A stretch of DNA of 64,000 nt from JBCDJG01 sp038748065 (GCA_038748065.1 JBCDJG010000001.1:121038-185037); one strand, 5' to 3'. Positions 25,140 through 34,855 are shown, counted from the stretch's first letter. Numbers and translations are program-made. Notes: generated from the letters alone by a model not told the origin.

Positions 25140-26279
25140 ATGAAATCAGAGACCCAGGTTGCACTGATCAACGAACTACTTGATCTACAGCAGAGCAAGT
25201 CCCCCTTCCTCGATGACCATTGGCAGCAGGAGACCCTCGACCGCTATCTGTCGAGCGACATATTCGCGCGTGAGCAGGCACTTATCGGGAGACGGCTGCC
25301 TCAGATCGTTGCTCACGTCTCAGAGATCGATAAACCGGGCGATTTCATAACGACAGAGCTTGCAGGGAGGCCGCTGCTGCTGATCCGGGATGAAGATGGT
25401 AACGCGCGTGCCTTCTACAACGTCTGCCGCCATCGGGGCGCACAGCTCGTCGGCGAGTCGTCCGGCTGCCAGCATCGCTTGCGCTGCCCCTACCACGCCT
25501 GGACCTGGAATAGCGCGGGCCAGCTGATCGGCGTGCCCCACGAAAAGACCGGTTTCCCGGGCCTGGACCGCAGCGAATTCGGTTTGCATGCGCTGCCCTG
25601 CGAAGAGTTTGGCGGTTGGCTGTGGGTTAGCCTCGCCAGTGAAGAGCCCATCGACGTGAGCGCTCATCTCGGCGAACTGGCGGGGGATATTCTCGCGATG
25701 GATGCAGGCCGCTATCGTATTTTCGATACAACCATCAAGGATATCGACGCAAACTGGAAAATTCTGGTCGAAGGAGGTCTCGAAGCCTATCACTTCCGCG
25801 TGGCGCACAAGGAAACCATCGCACCGCTGTTCCTCGATAACCTGTCCTCCTATCAGTGCTTCGATCGGCATATTCGCTCGGTCCTGCCGCGCAGTTCGCT
25901 CACGGAGCTCGAATCATCGTCGGCAGAGGAATGGGACTTCGCTAAACATGCCAATGTCCTGTACACGCTCTTCCCGGGATCACAATTCCTTGTGCAGGAG
26001 GATCACTTCGTCTGGATTCAAGGCAAGCCCATCGCACCGGACAGAACACAGCTGCAGCTCTCCACCGTCATCCCCGCTGAGGCAAACACGCCTGAGCAAC
26101 ATAGCTACTGGCGCCGCAACCATGAGCTGACCATGTATACGCTGGATGAGGATTTCGTCCTCGGAGAAAGCATCCAGCGCGGCCTCGCCAGCGGCGCCAA
26201 CACCCACCTGAACTTTGGCCGCTTTGAGGGTGCTCTGGCGCGCTTTAATGAGTTCGTTGATCAAGCGATAGAGGCGTAG
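25140..26279 (+). CDS. Rieske non-haem iron aromatic-ring-hydroxylating oxygenase, alpha subunit
   Basis: 379 residues. Rieske centre: Cys96-x-His98 and Cys116-x2-His119 (CPYHAWTW). Mononuclear iron site: His218 and His223 in E-A-Y-H-F-R-V-A-H. The size and single-gene context fit the group that oxidises or demethylates aromatic acids, choline/carnitine-like amines or steroids. No ferredoxin or reductase gene is adjacent, so electrons must come from elsewhere. GGAG lies only 2 bp before the ATG, closer than normal. A palindromic operator in the promoter suggests repression released by substrate. Confidence 0.9.
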   Translation: MKSETQVALINELLDLQQSKSPFLDDHWQQETLDRYLSSDIFAREQALIGRRLPQIVAHVSEIDKPGDFITTELAGRPLLLIRDEDGNARAFYNVCRHRGAQLVGESSGCQHRLRCPYHAWTWNSAGQLIGVPHEKTGFPGLDRSEFGLHALPCEEFGGWLWVSLASEEPIDVSAHLGELAGDILAMDAGRYRIFDTTIKDIDANWKILVEGGLEAYHFRVAHKETIAPLFLDNLSSYQCFDRHIRSVLPRSSLTELESSSAEEWDFAKHANVLYTLFPGSQFLVQEDHFVWIQGKPIAPDRTQLQLSTVIPAEANTPEQHSYWRRNHELTMYTLDEDFVLGESIQRGLASGANTHLNFGRFEGALARFNEFVDQAIEA

Positions 26280-26562
26280 CGGAAGAAACTCTCACTTCTA
26301 GAGCGTTAGCTTCTCCAAGGCGTGTCTAAGGCCTGTTCTGAGCTGCATCGGATCTTCGACTGGAAGCCTGAAACCCTACCCTGGGCCGGCCTTGAGCCAG
26401 ATCAGGTTTTCAACAGGTTCCAAGCAGCCTGACTCATGGTATTGGGCAAAGCGCTTGTTAAAGTTCAAAAACAGGTTAAATTTACTTCTAAATCAATAAT
26501 GACTAGAAAGCAGTCGGGTTCCTCGTGTGGTTTAAAACTCGAGTTCGGCTGCCCGGAGCCCC

Positions 26563-27714
26563 GTGATCACCAAAACAGGCCCCTATTTTAAACGCGCTCT
26601 CCTGCACTTCGCTGCTGTTTGCTTAGTGAGTTCAGTCGCCCACGCTGATTTCGCCATGACGCCCTCCCTGCCGGGTGCACCAGCGGAAGACAGGAAACTG
26701 ATCAGCCTGGCCGGAACTGAGGGTCGACTATACGTTGTTGGCGAGCGCGGCCTGATCGCCCACAGCGACGATGGCGGCATCACTTGGGTGCAGAACGAGG
26801 TGCCCGTCAGCTCAACGCTGACCGCTATCACTCTAACGCCCAATGGCACAGGCTTTGCGGTGGGTCACGGCGGCGTTATCCTGCGCTCGGCAGCGGACAG
26901 CACGCGCTGGGAGACGGTCTTCGACGGCACTCGCGCCAATCAGCAGTTCCTCGATTGGGCCAGCAGCAACCGTGACCGACTAGAGCAGGAACTGGCGGCG
27001 CTGGAAGCGCTCGAGGATGTTGACCCGGACGAACTCGCCGATGCAGAAATTGATTTTGAAGACGCGCTGTTCGCTTTCGAGGATGCGGAAGTCGCCGTAG
27101 AGACGGGACCGGCAGACCCCTTTCTCGACGTTCTGTTCACCGATGATCGCAATGGCCTGGCCGTTGGCGCCTACGGCATGCTATACCGCACAGAGGACGG
27201 TGGCGACAGCTGGTCACTCTCTATTGACGCTATCGACAACATCGAACGCTTCCACCTCTATAGTCTGGCCGTCGATCCAGGCGGCCGGCTGCACGCAAGC
27301 GGCGAGGCGGGCCTGCTGTTCTACTCAGACGACGGCGGTAAAAGCTGGACCCGGAGCTACGACGTCTATGACGGCAGCCTGTTCGCCATGCTGGTGCACG
27401 GCGAGGTGATTTATACCATAGGGCTGCGCGGAAATGTCTTCCGCTCCAATGATCGCGGCCTCAGCTGGGACTCCGTCGCGCTATCCGGCACAGGGAGCCT
27501 CTACAGTGGGGCGACAACCGATGATGGCGGGCTGATTTTTGTCGGTACAGGGGGGCGCATCGTCTCGAGCAGCGACCGTGGTGCCAGCTTCAGCGAGAGC
27601 ACACATCCGAGCCGAGCTGCATTATCTGACGTCGTCGTTGACGGCGATAGCCTGTACTTGACCAGCTTGTCTGGCTTCCTGTCCGAGGCGCTGGAGGATT
27701 TCAATGGCGACTGA
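26563..27714 (+). CDS. Secreted YCF48/BNR-type beta-propeller protein
   Basis: 383 residues from a GTG with GGAG five bases upstream; residues 1-29 form a signal peptide (A-H-A). Repeats of the type D-D-G-G-x-T/S-W (near 69, 215, 276, 313) mark a YCF48/sialidase-like propeller. A ~60-residue acidic, Glu/Ala-rich helical insert (about 125-186) interrupts the propeller after the second repeat. It overlaps the following RND exporter gene by 11 bp. In many Gammaproteobacteria such a protein accompanies an MMPL-type exporter, presumably as its periplasmic partner. Confidence 0.85.
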   Translation: MITKTGPYFKRALLHFAAVCLVSSVAHADFAMTPSLPGAPAEDRKLISLAGTEGRLYVVGERGLIAHSDDGGITWVQNEVPVSSTLTAITLTPNGTGFAVGHGGVILRSAADSTRWETVFDGTRANQQFLDWASSNRDRLEQELAALEALEDVDPDELADAEIDFEDALFAFEDAEVAVETGPADPFLDVLFTDDRNGLAVGAYGMLYRTEDGGDSWSLSIDAIDNIERFHLYSLAVDPGGRLHASGEAGLLFYSDDGGKSWTRSYDVYDGSLFAMLVHGEVIYTIGLRGNVFRSNDRGLSWDSVALSGTGSLYSGATTDDGGLIFVGTGGRIVSSSDRGASFSESTHPSRAALSDVVVDGDSLYLTSLSGFLSEALEDFNGD

Positions 27715-30097
27715 CATCCGCGCTAATCTCGAGCCAGAAGACGGCAAGCTAAGGCCGCGGCTGGCTCAGCTGCTGTTAGCCATTCGCTGGCCTTTGATCG
27801 CACTGTTTACCGGCCTGACCCTGCTGTTTGGCTGGCAGATGTCCAAGCTTAAAGCTGACGCCAGCTTTGAGAAGATGATCCCCGTTTCCCATCCCTTCAT
27901 TATCAATTTCCTTGAGAACCGCGACGACCTCAAGGGGCTGGGCAACTCCGTCCGCATCATCGTCGAGACGAAGGAGGGCGACATCTTCACGCCCGAGTTC
28001 CAGGCACTGCTTCGAGAGATCACGGATGAAGTCTTCTACATTCGCGGCGTTGACCGGTCTGGGCTGCAATCGCTGTGGACACCGACGGTGCGCTGGTCGG
28101 AGGTCACTGAGGAGGGCTTCGTGGGTGGCGCCGTGGTGCCCGATGACTACGACGGCACCCAGCGCTCTGTAGATAATCTTCGCGAAAATACACTTAAATC
28201 CGGACAGGTCGGCAGACTGGTCGCCAACAATTTCAAGTCCGCAATTATCCTGGCCCAGCTGACGGAGACCGACCCTGAGACTGGCGAGCGGCTGGATTAT
28301 CACGCTTTCTCTCAGGACCTGGAAGAACTGGTACGGGATAAGTACCAGAGCGACACCATCCAAATTCATATCACGGGCTTTGCCAAATTGGTTGGCGACC
28401 TGATTGATGGCGCCAGCCTCGTAGCCGTGTTTTTCATGATTGCTTTGCTGATTACCGCAGTCCTGCTGTTCTTCTACTGCCGCTGCTGGCGGCTGACGCT
28501 GATCGGCCTACTGTGCTCCGTGGTCGCCGTGGTTTGGCAACTGGGGCTACTGCGCACGCTCGGCATGGGTCTTGATCCCTACTCCATGCTGGTGCCCTTC
28601 CTGGTGTTCGCCGTGGGCATCAGCCACGCCTCCCAGATCATTAACCGTTTCGGCCTCTATGCGGCACAGGGCGCCCCGAAGGAAGAGGCGGCACAGCTGA
28701 CCTTTATCAAGATTTCCAAGCCCGGTTTCATTGCCCTGGTTAGTGACGGCGTCGGCTTCTTCACCCTGAGCGTCATCGACATCCCGGTGATTCAGGAGCT
28801 CGCCGTCGTTGCCAGTACGGGCATCGCCGTGCTGATCGCCACAAACCTGATCCTGCTGCCGCTGATCCTGTCGATGACTGGCATCAGCCGCATGGGCGCC
28901 ACGCATCGACGTGCCAAGGACACGCGTCCCCAGCCTCTGTGGCGATTCATCTCTGCCGTGACCAAGCGCGGCCCGGCAGTGTCAATCCTGTTAGTCTCCG
29001 TGGCGCTCTTTGCCCTCGGTGTCTGGGGCGGCCAGTTCCAAAAGATTGGTGACCTCGACGCAGGAGCGCCAGAACTGCGCGCGGACTCCCGCTACAACCT
29101 CGACAACGCCTTTCTCACCGACAATTATGCAACCAGCACCGACGTGCTGGTGGTCATGGCACAAACCGAGGAGCAGCAGTGCGGCAGCTATGACTTCATC
29201 GACGCTCTGAACTACTTCCAAGGCTATATGGCAGGCGTGCCGGGCGTGCAATCGTCCACCTCCCTGGCAGACGTCTCCAAGCTCGTGATCCAGGGCATGA
29301 ACGAAGGCAATCCCAAGTGGTACGACATCAGTCGCAATCAGTACATCCTGAACAACTCCTTGAGCCGAGCCCCAAGCGGCCTGCGCAATACCAACTGTTC
29401 AATGGCCCCGGTGATTTTCTTCCTGGACGATCACAAGGCCGATACGCTGACCTCAGTCGTCAACGCCGTCGAACAGTTTGGCGCTGACCACAGCAGCGAT
29501 GCCGTTGAGTTCCAACTCGCCGCAGGCAACGCCGGCATCGAAGCCGCGACCAACATTGTTATCGAACAGGCCCAATTCGAAATGCTGCTCTGGGTTTACG
29601 GCGTGGTGATACTGCTGTGTCTCATCAACTTTCGCTCACTGCGCGTCACGCTCTGCATCATCCTGCCGCTGATGCTGACGTCTGCGCTCGGATCTGCCCT
29701 GATGGCTGCCCTGGGTATTGGGGTCAAAGTGGCAACGCTGCCGGTCATTGCCCTGGGGGTAGGCATCGGGGTCGATTACGGCATCTACATTTACACGGCT
29801 CTCGAGTCGAACCGGCGCGCCGGTGATACGCTGCGCCAGGCCTATCTGCTGGCGCTTATGTCCAGCGGCAGCGCAGTCGCGTTCACAGGCGTCACCCTGG
29901 CGATTGGTGTAGGCACCTGGATCTTCTCACCCATTAAGTTCCAGGCCGACATGGGCCTGATGCTGACCTTTATGTTCTTCTGGAATATGGTGGGAGCACT
30001 GGTGCTTCTGCCGGCACTGGCCTGGGTGTTTTACGATCGCAGCCATGGCGACGCAGCGCTGCGGGAGACGGGGGCTGCGACACCGGCCCCCGCTTAG
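27704..30097 (+). CDS. RND-superfamily (MMPL-type) exporter
   Basis: 797 residues with 12 membrane helices in the classic arrangement: one helix at 25-43, a periplasmic domain, five helices (about 230-405), a second domain, then the last six helices from about 620. The GxxxDYG-type proton-relay motif is present in the second half as G-V-G-I-G-V-D-Y-G. It exports lipids or hydrophobic compounds using the proton gradient. It is translationally linked to the YCF48-like partner. No membrane-fusion protein or outer-membrane channel is encoded beside it, in line with the MMPL subgroup. Confidence 0.9.
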   Translation: MATDIRANLEPEDGKLRPRLAQLLLAIRWPLIALFTGLTLLFGWQMSKLKADASFEKMIPVSHPFIINFLENRDDLKGLGNSVRIIVETKEGDIFTPEFQALLREITDEVFYIRGVDRSGLQSLWTPTVRWSEVTEEGFVGGAVVPDDYDGTQRSVDNLRENTLKSGQVGRLVANNFKSAIILAQLTETDPETGERLDYHAFSQDLEELVRDKYQSDTIQIHITGFAKLVGDLIDGASLVAVFFMIALLITAVLLFFYCRCWRLTLIGLLCSVVAVVWQLGLLRTLGMGLDPYSMLVPFLVFAVGISHASQIINRFGLYAAQGAPKEEAAQLTFIKISKPGFIALVSDGVGFFTLSVIDIPVIQELAVVASTGIAVLIATNLILLPLILSMTGISRMGATHRRAKDTRPQPLWRFISAVTKRGPAVSILLVSVALFALGVWGGQFQKIGDLDAGAPELRADSRYNLDNAFLTDNYATSTDVLVVMAQTEEQQCGSYDFIDALNYFQGYMAGVPGVQSSTSLADVSKLVIQGMNEGNPKWYDISRNQYILNNSLSRAPSGLRNTNCSMAPVIFFLDDHKADTLTSVVNAVEQFGADHSSDAVEFQLAAGNAGIEAATNIVIEQAQFEMLLWVYGVVILLCLINFRSLRVTLCIILPLMLTSALGSALMAALGIGVKVATLPVIALGVGIGVDYGIYIYTALESNRRAGDTLRQAYLLALMSSGSAVAFTGVTLAIGVGTWIFSPIKFQADMGLMLTFMFFWNMVGALVLLPALAWVFYDRSHGDAALRETGAATPAPA

Positions 30098-30103
30098 CGA
30101 GGC

Positions 30104-30529
30104 TCAGGCGAGCCCGGCGACTTCTGCATAGGTCATACGCAGCGCCATGACAACGCCATTGAAATACTCTGTCTCACTCGCAGCGACCATGCCGTCTGAG
30201 CGCAGCACCTCCATCAGCGCGGACACAATGTTCTTGCGCTGAGTCAGGGACAGCCGCGGGGCCAGTCGTGAGATGTATTTCTCCAGGGGAGCTTCCTTGT
30301 ACAGATCACTGCGGGATATCTCGGTGACGTCTTCGGCGCTGAGCTCCTCGCCAAGGTGTTCCTTGATGGCCTTTTGCACCGCTGCCAGTTCCGCTGGATG
30401 CGCGTAGCAGTCAGCGTCCGTAGCCCTCGCCAAAATCATCAACATGAGCTCTCTGAACGCTTCCTGGTCGCCTTCTGCCTGGCCCCCTGCAAACAGGTCC
30501 CTGACATAACTGAGATCGAACTTGCTCAC
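30104..30529 (-). CDS. TerB-like helical protein
   Basis: 141 residues from the GTG at 30529, which has AGGGGG seven bases upstream; 17 further upstream codons are open but are less likely. All-helical, with conserved acidic residues R-A-T-D-A-D (near 35), E-I-S-R-S-D (near 68) and R-S-D-G-M-V-A-A-S-E-T-E (near 110) that fit the TerB/tellurite-resistance metal-binding fold. It is convergent with the RND gene with 6 bp between stops. Function in this context unknown. Confidence 0.68.
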   Translation of the reverse strand: MSKFDLSYVRDLFAGGQAEGDQEAFRELMLMILARATDADCYAHPAELAAVQKAIKEHLGEELSAEDVTEISRSDLYKEAPLEKYISRLAPRLSLTQRKNIVSALMEVLRSDGMVAASETEYFNGVVMALRMTYAEVAGLA

Positions 30530-30641
30530 GCCAATACCCCCTTGTATCCCGTTGTTTTTACAACTCCGAGTATAAGCCAATCGCCAGCTTTAGCGAGCAT
30601 CTCTCACGCGTATTGCTGTGTGCCTGAGAGCCTGAGCGGGC

Positions 30642-31763
30642 CTAAGCTCCAACAAGTTCATCCAGCGATACCACGCGGCCGCGTGGTCGCTCAATGGGCC
30701 CCTCACTCATCAGGAAGCGAAAATAGAGGCTGCCAATCATGTGCCCCTCGGTGTCGATCCAGTTCGGCACCCCCGGATCGCGGTGCGCCAGCACGCAGGT
30801 GAAACTGCCGTCCTCGTTAAGCTGCATTTGCGTACGATTCAGCGAGCCCGGCCGATAGCGATAATCGATTGCCTGCTGATAGCGATTCCAGAAGCAAACG
30901 TTCGCGTAGACACACTCAGGCCAGCGCCCTTCCACAACCAGGGCCTCATCCGGCTGCAGGACTGTCAGCGTGGCGCAGTAGGCGTTGTCTATAGCCCCGG
31001 CACCACCGCCCTCTGAGGGCACCCAGCGCTCGGGTTCGGGAAATTCGTTGGGCGTCATGGAAAACCAGCTCGGCGTGGCCCCTGCTCCGGGCAAGGGGCG
31101 ATCCAGGGTCTGTCCACGAATAAAGGTTTGCGCCGCTCTGAGCTTTTCCGCCAGCGGCTGCGGAGCCAGCGGCCGGGGAAAGCCCGGTTCATCCAGGCAC
31201 TCAATATCCAGTTCAGCCACACACTCGGGGTCGGCAAGCGCCGATATGTCTTTCTCCCAGTAGTGTCTGGCAATCACGCAGTTTGGCTTGCCCGCCTCCA
31301 TGTGCAGGCAGCCGGAGCCAGGCTCGGGTTCGATTAAAATTTCATAGTTGCCATCGTCATCCACCGTGAATTCCGTGTGATTCATGGCGGAGATGACCCC
31401 GTCGTTCCAGTCGCCCTCTTCCTTGCCGGTATAGACTGTGAAGCTGATGTACACCTCATCGCGCATGCGGCCCGTGATGCGATAACGCCGGCGCGGGTCG
31501 AGTGGCGCGCAGTGGGAGGGGTTATCCGGCCCCTCACCGCCCCACTTCATCACGGGCGAGGCCTGCAGGGCGAAGCGCGGGCGCGCGGCGTCGTTGTCTA
31601 CCCAGGCGTCCAGCCCGACCTTAATCATGTGCAGGAGCATGTGCTGTCCTTCGGCAATGTCCGCAGGGTCGGTGATAAAACGCTGTTCGCTGAAATACTC
31701 GCGATCAACGGTGCCGAGAAACTCAAGGAATTCGCTGAAAGCCTGCCGGTCATCGGAACTCAT
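30642..31763 (-). CDS. DUF1214-family protein, copy 1
   Basis: 373 residues, no signal peptide. Beta-rich, with YRITGRMRDEVYISFTVYTG near 95 and the C-terminal family motif R-D-P-G-V-P-N-W-I-D-T-E-G-H near 335. Function unknown. It is the last gene of a four-gene unit: acyl-CoA dehydrogenase, phosphotransferase, SDR and this gene, with a 4-bp overlap to the SDR. Two paralogues lie at 40.4-41.6 and 51.4-52.6 kb. The operon suggests a link to acyl-CoA or small-molecule catabolism. Confidence 0.75.
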   Translation of the reverse strand: MSSDDRQAFSEFLEFLGTVDREYFSEQRFITDPADIAEGQHMLLHMIKVGLDAWVDNDAARPRFALQASPVMKWGGEGPDNPSHCAPLDPRRRYRITGRMRDEVYISFTVYTGKEEGDWNDGVISAMNHTEFTVDDDGNYEILIEPEPGSGCLHMEAGKPNCVIARHYWEKDISALADPECVAELDIECLDEPGFPRPLAPQPLAEKLRAAQTFIRGQTLDRPLPGAGATPSWFSMTPNEFPEPERWVPSEGGGAGAIDNAYCATLTVLQPDEALVVEGRWPECVYANVCFWNRYQQAIDYRYRPGSLNRTQMQLNEDGSFTCVLAHRDPGVPNWIDTEGHMIGSLYFRFLMSEGPIERPRGRVVSLDELVGA

Positions 31764-32521
31764 GGGCGTACGCCTCCATCGATAGTCAGTGTTGTGCCAG
31801 TAGTGTAGCTCGAGGCTTCAGACGCAAAATACAGTGCCGCGCCCACAACCTCCTGCGGTGTGCCTACGCGGCCGAGGGCGACCGGTTCGACAATATGTTT
31901 GCGGATGTCCTCGTTAGCTAACATGGCAGCGGCAGCGTCCGTTTCGAAGGTGCCGCAGATGATGCAGTTGACGCGCACCCCTGCGCCTGCGAACTCCTGG
32001 GCGGAGGCGGCTGTCAGGGCATTCAGCCCGGCCTTGGCCGCGCTGTACACGGTTGTCACTGGCGTTGGCCGCAGAGAGGCCAGGGAACTGATGTTGATAA
32101 TCGCTCCGCCACCACTGTCTGCCATTTTGCTGGCTGCCAGCGCGGTCAGGCGGAGCGGGCCCTTCAGGTTGACGTCGACGATCTTGTCAAACAGCGCCTC
32201 GCTGGTTTCAAGCAGGGAGGGGGCGATTGGCGACATCCCGGCATTATTGATCAGCACGTCGAGACGACCGTAGTGCCCCACCGCCGCATCGATAACACCC
32301 TCAAGTTCATCCCAGTGTCCGACGTGGCAGGCGAGCGCCAGCGCATCGCCGCCCGCTGTAGCGATTTCGGCCACGACTCTTTCGCATTCTTCCAGCTTGC
32401 GGCTGGCAACGACGACGCGAGCACCGAGGCCGGCAAAGGCCAGGCTCATCGCCTTACCCAGGCCGCGGCTGCCGCCGGTGACCAGTACAACCTTGCCGCT
32501 GATATCAAACATTTCGCTCAT
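31760..32521 (-). CDS. Short-chain dehydrogenase/reductase
   Basis: 253 residues from the ATG at 32521. Cofactor motif VTGGSRGLGKAMS (near 15), N-N-A-G-M-S, catalytic S-S-L and Y-S-A-A-K-A-G-L are all in place, and T-L-T-I-D-G-G ends the fold. The style is that of 3-oxoacyl-ACP or gluconate-type dehydrogenases. It sits between the phosphotransferase and a DUF1214 gene in an acyl-CoA dehydrogenase operon, where it could oxidise a hydroxyacyl or alcohol intermediate. Confidence 0.87.
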   Translation of the reverse strand: MSEMFDISGKVVLVTGGSRGLGKAMSLAFAGLGARVVVASRKLEECERVVAEIATAGGDALALACHVGHWDELEGVIDAAVGHYGRLDVLINNAGMSPIAPSLLETSEALFDKIVDVNLKGPLRLTALAASKMADSGGGAIINISSLASLRPTPVTTVYSAAKAGLNALTAASAQEFAGAGVRVNCIICGTFETDAAAAMLANEDIRKHIVEPVALGRVGTPQEVVGAALYFASEASSYTTGTTLTIDGGVRP

Positions 32522-32534
32522 AGGCCGCCCTGCC

Positions 32535-33557
32535 TCACTGCGCGAAGCGCTGTGCACGCTCCGTCAACTGATCTACGAGAAAGCCAAAGAATTCATGATT
32601 CGGGTTTTTTGACTCACCACTTAAGAACTTGGCATAGGACGCTTCAAGCACAATGGCCAGCTTCCAGGCGGCAAAGGCCTGGTACCACTGAAAATGACTC
32701 ATGTCCCGCCCCGTAGCCCGGGCATAGCGATCAATAAGCTCGGCGGGTTGCTGGCAGTAGCTGGGGTCCATACCCCCGTCATTGCCCGGTGCCGCGATAG
32801 CAATCAGGTTGCCCTCCTCTGGCCAGAAGATCATCGCCCAGGCCAGGTCAATGAGCGGATCGCCCACGGTTGTCATCTCGAAATCTACCAGGGTGAGTAT
32901 GCGTGGTGGCAGGTCGCGGCTGTACATGGCATTGTCTGCCTTGTAGTCGCCGTGCATCACCGTCAGGTCACCGGAGGGCGGGCGATGATCGTCCAGCCAC
33001 CGCGCTACGCTATCGATAGCGGGCAGATCGCGATCGCGGTAGCCATCGTATTGCGACAGCCAACGCGCCACCTGCCGCTCCAGGAAACCTTCCGGATGCG
33101 CCATATCCTCGAGGGCCGAACCGCGCCAGGGTGCTCCATGCAGTTCCACCAGCGCATCGATCAGCTCCTCGCCGATGGCGGGCTGGGTTTCGGGGCTGGA
33201 TTGGTAAATATCGGGCAGCCTGCGCCGGATCACTTCACCGTCAACGAAGCGCATAATGTAGAAGGCGTTACCCATCACGGCGGGGTCATCACAGGCCGCC
33301 AGCAGTTGCGGGACACGCACATCGGTGTCGGCCAGCGCTTCAATGACACGGTACTCGCGCACCACGTTGTGCGCAGTATCCGATACGGCCGCCAGCGGCG
33401 CGCGGCGAATCACGAAACGCTCAGCGCCCTGCTGCAGGCTGAACATTTCGCAGGAGCCACCACCGCGCATCGCCTCAACGGTCAGCGCACCCTCACGGCC
33501 CGTTTCCTGCTGTAGCCAGTCGGCCAGCGTTGCCGGATCAAAGTCCAGTTCGCTCAC
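32535..33557 (-). CDS. APH-family phosphotransferase (ACAD10/11-like kinase)
   Basis: 340 residues with a protein-kinase-like fold. Catalytic loop VMHGDYKADNAMYS (near 203) and metal-binding L-V-D-F-E-M-T (near 227) are intact. It is coupled by a 4-bp overlap to the acyl-CoA dehydrogenase gene upstream. In animals ACAD10/11 fuse such a kinase to an acyl-CoA dehydrogenase and phosphorylate 4-hydroxyacyl-CoAs before dehydrogenation; this gene pair is the split bacterial equivalent, so the same chemistry is a reasonable inference. It is unlikely to be an antibiotic resistance enzyme. Confidence 0.85.
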   Translation of the reverse strand: MSELDFDPATLADWLQQETGREGALTVEAMRGGGSCEMFSLQQGAERFVIRRAPLAAVSDTAHNVVREYRVIEALADTDVRVPQLLAACDDPAVMGNAFYIMRFVDGEVIRRRLPDIYQSSPETQPAIGEELIDALVELHGAPWRGSALEDMAHPEGFLERQVARWLSQYDGYRDRDLPAIDSVARWLDDHRPPSGDLTVMHGDYKADNAMYSRDLPPRILTLVDFEMTTVGDPLIDLAWAMIFWPEEGNLIAIAAPGNDGGMDPSYCQQPAELIDRYARATGRDMSHFQWYQAFAAWKLAIVLEASYAKFLSGESKNPNHEFFGFLVDQLTERAQRFAQ

Positions 33558-34855
33558 CCATGTGCCTCTTCACGGATATCCAACAGGTGCCCAAAGCGCT
33601 TCATGGCTGCCTCGCGGCGGGTGGGAATGTGCTCGGAGGGCCAACCCTCGACCGCGTCGTAGCCTTTCAGCTCGCTCCGGGCAATGCTGACCTTGTGCAC
33701 TTCGTTTGCGCCATCAACAAGCGGGGCCATACGCGCGGACCGATACATGAGTTCAAGTGGCATGTCGCAACTATAGCCCAGGGATCCATGGACCTGCAGT
33801 GCCCGATCGATCACGTTGTAGAGCACCTTCGCATTATTCACCTTGACCATGGCAATATCCGCTCGGGCTGCGTGGTGACCGTCGCGGTCCATGCGCCAGG
33901 CGGCGCGCAGTGTTAACAGCTTTGCCATTTCCAGCTCAATGCGCGAATCAGCAATGTACTCCTGGATCATCTGGTGCTTCTCATAACCCTTACCAAACGA
34001 GCTGCGTGACTTGGTGCGCTCACAAAGCATGTCAAAGGCTCTTTCCGCCTCACCGATCCAGCGACTGGCATGATGGATGCGACCGGGCCCAAGGCGCGTT
34101 TGAGAGAGAATGAACCCGCCGCCGCGCTGGCCGATCAGGTTTTCTTCCGGCACCCGCACATTGTCGAGGATCACCTCTGCGTGGTTGCCGTTCGCGCCGT
34201 ACTCGCTGTAGGGGTGATGCATGGTGGGGATATCACGAAACACATCCATGCCGGGCGTGCCTTTTTCAACGACGATCATGGAACAGCGCATATGCGGTGC
34301 AGCATCCGGGTCGGTAACGACCATGAAGATGATGAAGTCGGCGCGCGAGGCGTTGGTGATCATCCACTTACGGCCGTTGATCACCCATTCGCCGTTCTCG
34401 AGGACCGCCGTTGTCTCGATCTGAGTGGGGTCGGTAGAAGCAACCCAGGGCTCGGTAATCGCAAAGGCAGAGCGAATATCGCCGCGCAGGTTGGGCCACA
34501 GCCATTTTTCTTTCTGCTCTTCGGTGCCGCCTTCAGCTAACAGTTCGGCGTTCCCGGAATCCGGTGCCATGTTGCCAAAAATCTCCTGGGCATAAATGCA
34601 GCGGCCAATAATCATGTTCATCTGTGCCAGTGGCAGCTGACCCATGCCTTGACCGCCCAATTCTTCCTCCAGGTGGCAGGCCCAGAGGCCGCGATCTTTC
34701 ACCTGCTGCTTCAGTGGCTCCTGTACGGCCACCCACTGCTCCTCGGTAAAGTCGCCCATGATGGGCTCCAGCGGAATCAGCTCCTCATCGACAAAACGCC
34801 TGACCCAGTCTAGCTGGACCTGAAACTCGGGGTCTGTTGCAAAGTCCCACGCCAT
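33554..34855 (-). CDS. Acyl-CoA dehydrogenase
   Basis: 433 residues from the ATG at 34855. Motifs: FAITEPWVASTDPTQIET (FAD/substrate contact near 133), WVINGRKWMITNA (near 156), GPGRIHHASRWIGEAERAFD (near 252) and QVHGSLGYSCDMPLELMYR near 365. It resembles ACAD10/11-type enzymes in length and in its kinase neighbour. It heads a four-gene operon with kinase, SDR and DUF1214 protein. The promoter region, shared with a molybdopterin enzyme, contains a palindrome. Confidence 0.92.
   Translation of the reverse strand: MAWDFATDPEFQVQLDWVRRFVDEELIPLEPIMGDFTEEQWVAVQEPLKQQVKDRGLWACHLEEELGGQGMGQLPLAQMNMIIGRCIYAQEIFGNMAPDSGNAELLAEGGTEEQKEKWLWPNLRGDIRSAFAITEPWVASTDPTQIETTAVLENGEWVINGRKWMITNASRADFIIFMVVTDPDAAPHMRCSMIVVEKGTPGMDVFRDIPTMHHPYSEYGANGNHAEVILDNVRVPEENLIGQRGGGFILSQTRLGPGRIHHASRWIGEAERAFDMLCERTKSRSSFGKGYEKHQMIQEYIADSRIELEMAKLLTLRAAWRMDRDGHHAARADIAMVKVNNAKVLYNVIDRALQVHGSLGYSCDMPLELMYRSARMAPLVDGANEVHKVSIARSELKGYDAVEGWPSEHIPTRREAAMKRFGHLLDIREEAHG

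Noticed and set aside
26396..26410. On the minus strand the spacer after the Rieske oxygenase contains ACCTGATCTGG, the core of the TPP riboswitch.
   Set aside because: The partner CTGAGA segment, the P1 stem and the ATAATGCCAGCG continuation are missing, and the strand points into the 3' end of the oxygenase rather than at a thiamin gene.
32535..33557. Aminoglycoside phosphotransferase (antibiotic resistance).
   Set aside because: The fold is shared, but the tight coupling to an acyl-CoA dehydrogenase and the ACAD10/11-like sequence favour a metabolic kinase.
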